From NCBI GenBank assembly GCA_021613335.1, contig JAJTWR010000245.1:1008501-1072500 (forward strand): a stretch of DNA of 64,000 nucleotides, read 5' to 3'. The stretch comes from Whitmania pigra (taxonomy: Eukaryota; Annelida; Clitellata; Hirudinida; Haemopidae). Position numbers and translations under genes: made by a program. Below the pieces are notes generated by a model that searched no databases, was not told where the DNA came from, and saw only the letters and a list, made by a program, of their open reading frames with translations. This document shows positions 62,351 to 64,000 of this stretch, piece after piece (positions within the stretch are counted from its first letter, which is position 1; every line of letters begins with the position of its first letter).

Positions 62351-64000
62351 AATTGATTACCATGTAAAATCATTTGCAACAAAACATTTTTAAGTCGTTC
62401 GCTCGCTCTGTCTCGATAATTATTCTACGAGACGATGCCGAGATAATGAGCAACAGATGACAGGAGACTAGGAAACAAAATAAATTTACTTTTCCTATTT
62501 TCCTCCCATTTAACAATTAAATTATTTATTATTAATATTATATATTAAAATATATTATATGTATTAAAAATATATAAAGTGTATTAATTATATATATATT
62601 AAAATTATTTAACAATTAAATTATTTTATATTTAATTTTAATTAAAATTATTTTATATTTAATTTTAATTGAAATTATTTTATATTTAAAAGTTAAATAA
62701 TTTTCCAAGTAGCAGTTGAATTATTTCAACCTCCAAACAAAAATGGGACAAACAATGGAACATTTCAAGCCAATGACGACAATGAACCAGACGAGAATTT
62801 AAATGGGAACAGAAACTCAATTTGTATGTCTAATCACGAATTCAGCGAAGAAAATAACTAAGCGAAACGAAACCGAAACACACATCACCCTGGGCAAGTT
62901 TAGGTAAGATTAGGATATGATAGGTCATGATAGGATAAGATAGGAGAGGATATAATATATTTTATAACTTAATATATATTTTATATCTAATATATTTTAA
63001 AACTTATTATATATTTTAAAACTTAATATATATTTTAAAACTTAATATATATTTTATATCTAATATATTTTATAACTTAACTGTTGCCTTAAAATGTAAA
63101 AATAAATCTATGTTCCCCTCATTAAGCGTTCTACATGTCATCTGTGCGCGTGACGATTCCGATCTCCCGACAGATGGAAAATCCCGCAATCTAAATTTAG
63201 ACCGGCATAAATTTTTCAACCTCGTTTCTATTGACGTCTGAATGAGAAACGAAGATAATAGTAAATCGAAATGACGATGACGAAGCAGAAAAAAACGAAA
63301 CCAACGGAAGGAAATCCCTGAAGAAATTTCAAAGTAATGTTTTCAAAGATCTTGTTTCGATGTCCATCACCCTATTCCTTCTCTCCTCCCCTCTCAGCCA
63401 CTCTCCTCAATCACCATCAACCCTTTCAATCACCAACCCTTTCAATCACCAACCCTTTCAATCACCAACCCTCTCAATCACCACCCCATCAAATTATTCC
63501 AGCGACCTTAACATTGAGCGGGCAACAACTAGAACGACCAATCGGCTAATTCAAATCCTATTTGCGACTTTTTCATAGCCTACGTGGAAAAATCGCTCGG
63601 ATGGATGAACGGGCGGATAGACAGATGTGTAATATATGGCATTAATAATGTACATTCTGTAAAATTATTGTTGTTATTAATAATAATAATAGCAATAATA
63701 ACATAAATTTTTAAAAAGTCATATGCTTGGCTTTTACCTGCTTTTATTATGTTGTTATTAATTAGTTATTTAATTGTTAATAATTACTGAGTCATCAACT
63801 TGATGGACAAACTCCAGTAACAAATAGTCTAGAAACATGAGATTCATTTTGCTTCAATTAGAGGAAATAAATAATTTTTTTTATGTCGGCCGAACTTTCA
63901 GTAAATACGCCTAAAATTAAAAATGATTTTCGGTCAAAGCCGAACTAAATAAATACATTCTAATTAAAATAGTTTTACTTTTATTTAAGTTTAATAAAAT
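62351..64000. other. Intergenic with two short minisatellites
   Basis: AATATATATTTTA-type units at about 62950-63080, and four 16-bp CCCTTTCAATCACCAA units at 63421-63484. No gene seen; the proline/serine-rich frames over the second repeat are not supported as coding. Confidence 0.6.

Overview
The window reads as a nuclear segment of an invertebrate animal, most likely a glossiphoniid leech close to Helobdella. The evidence is AT-rich DNA, short exons in GT-AG introns, huge (ATT)n arrays, tRNA-like SINEs, and above all two gene types associated with leeches: a cluster of eglin-type (potato inhibitor I family) proteins and one saratin/LAPP-like secreted protein. The organism is inferred from content only.

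Layout. Positions 1-34,200 hold a tandem family of small proteins, here called A to H. Seven genes (A-G) lie on the plus strand and H on the minus strand, with one extra dead exon at 25.2 kb. The standard member has seven exons: a signal-peptide exon followed by two copies of a three-exon module. Each module codes a W-x-E-L-x-G-K start, a 16-17 residue helix, and a beta strand/loop/strand ending in V-V-x-P-P-x-F-F-G. Gene C carries only one module. A small cysteine-rich secreted peptide gene (11.1-11.9 kb) sits inside the cluster. Between 14.9 and 22.0 kb the cluster is split by a transposon graveyard: a collapsed Ty3/Gypsy element with candidate short LTRs, a broken hAT transposase that is itself interrupted by a second hAT element with perfect 16-bp terminal repeats and an 8-bp target duplication, a piggyBac-like fragment and long (ATT)n arrays.

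Positions 30,055-31,077 hold an intronless C2-PDZ open reading frame resembling the N-terminal half of RGS3. Positions 36,117-46,903 (minus strand) hold a complete 12-exon p38 MAP kinase gene of 359 residues with the T-G-Y activation motif. A tRNA-Thr(CGU) is at 48.9 kb, a possible broken GST exon at 49.2 kb, the saratin/LAPP-like gene at 51.8-52.7 kb (one base out of frame in its middle exon), a 700-bp (CCAT)n array at 56.1-56.8 kb, and an intronless orphan rhodopsin-class GPCR at 59.5-61.1 kb on the minus strand.

Repeats. A LINE 3' end with an (ATT)n tail occurs at least twice, and tRNA-headed SINEs share the same 3' tail sequence, so the SINEs probably use the LINE machinery and the ATT tails may seed the ATT arrays. 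Gene models were built by hand from splice signals, frame and family alignment. Total coding lengths that divide by three support B, D, F, G, H and p38.
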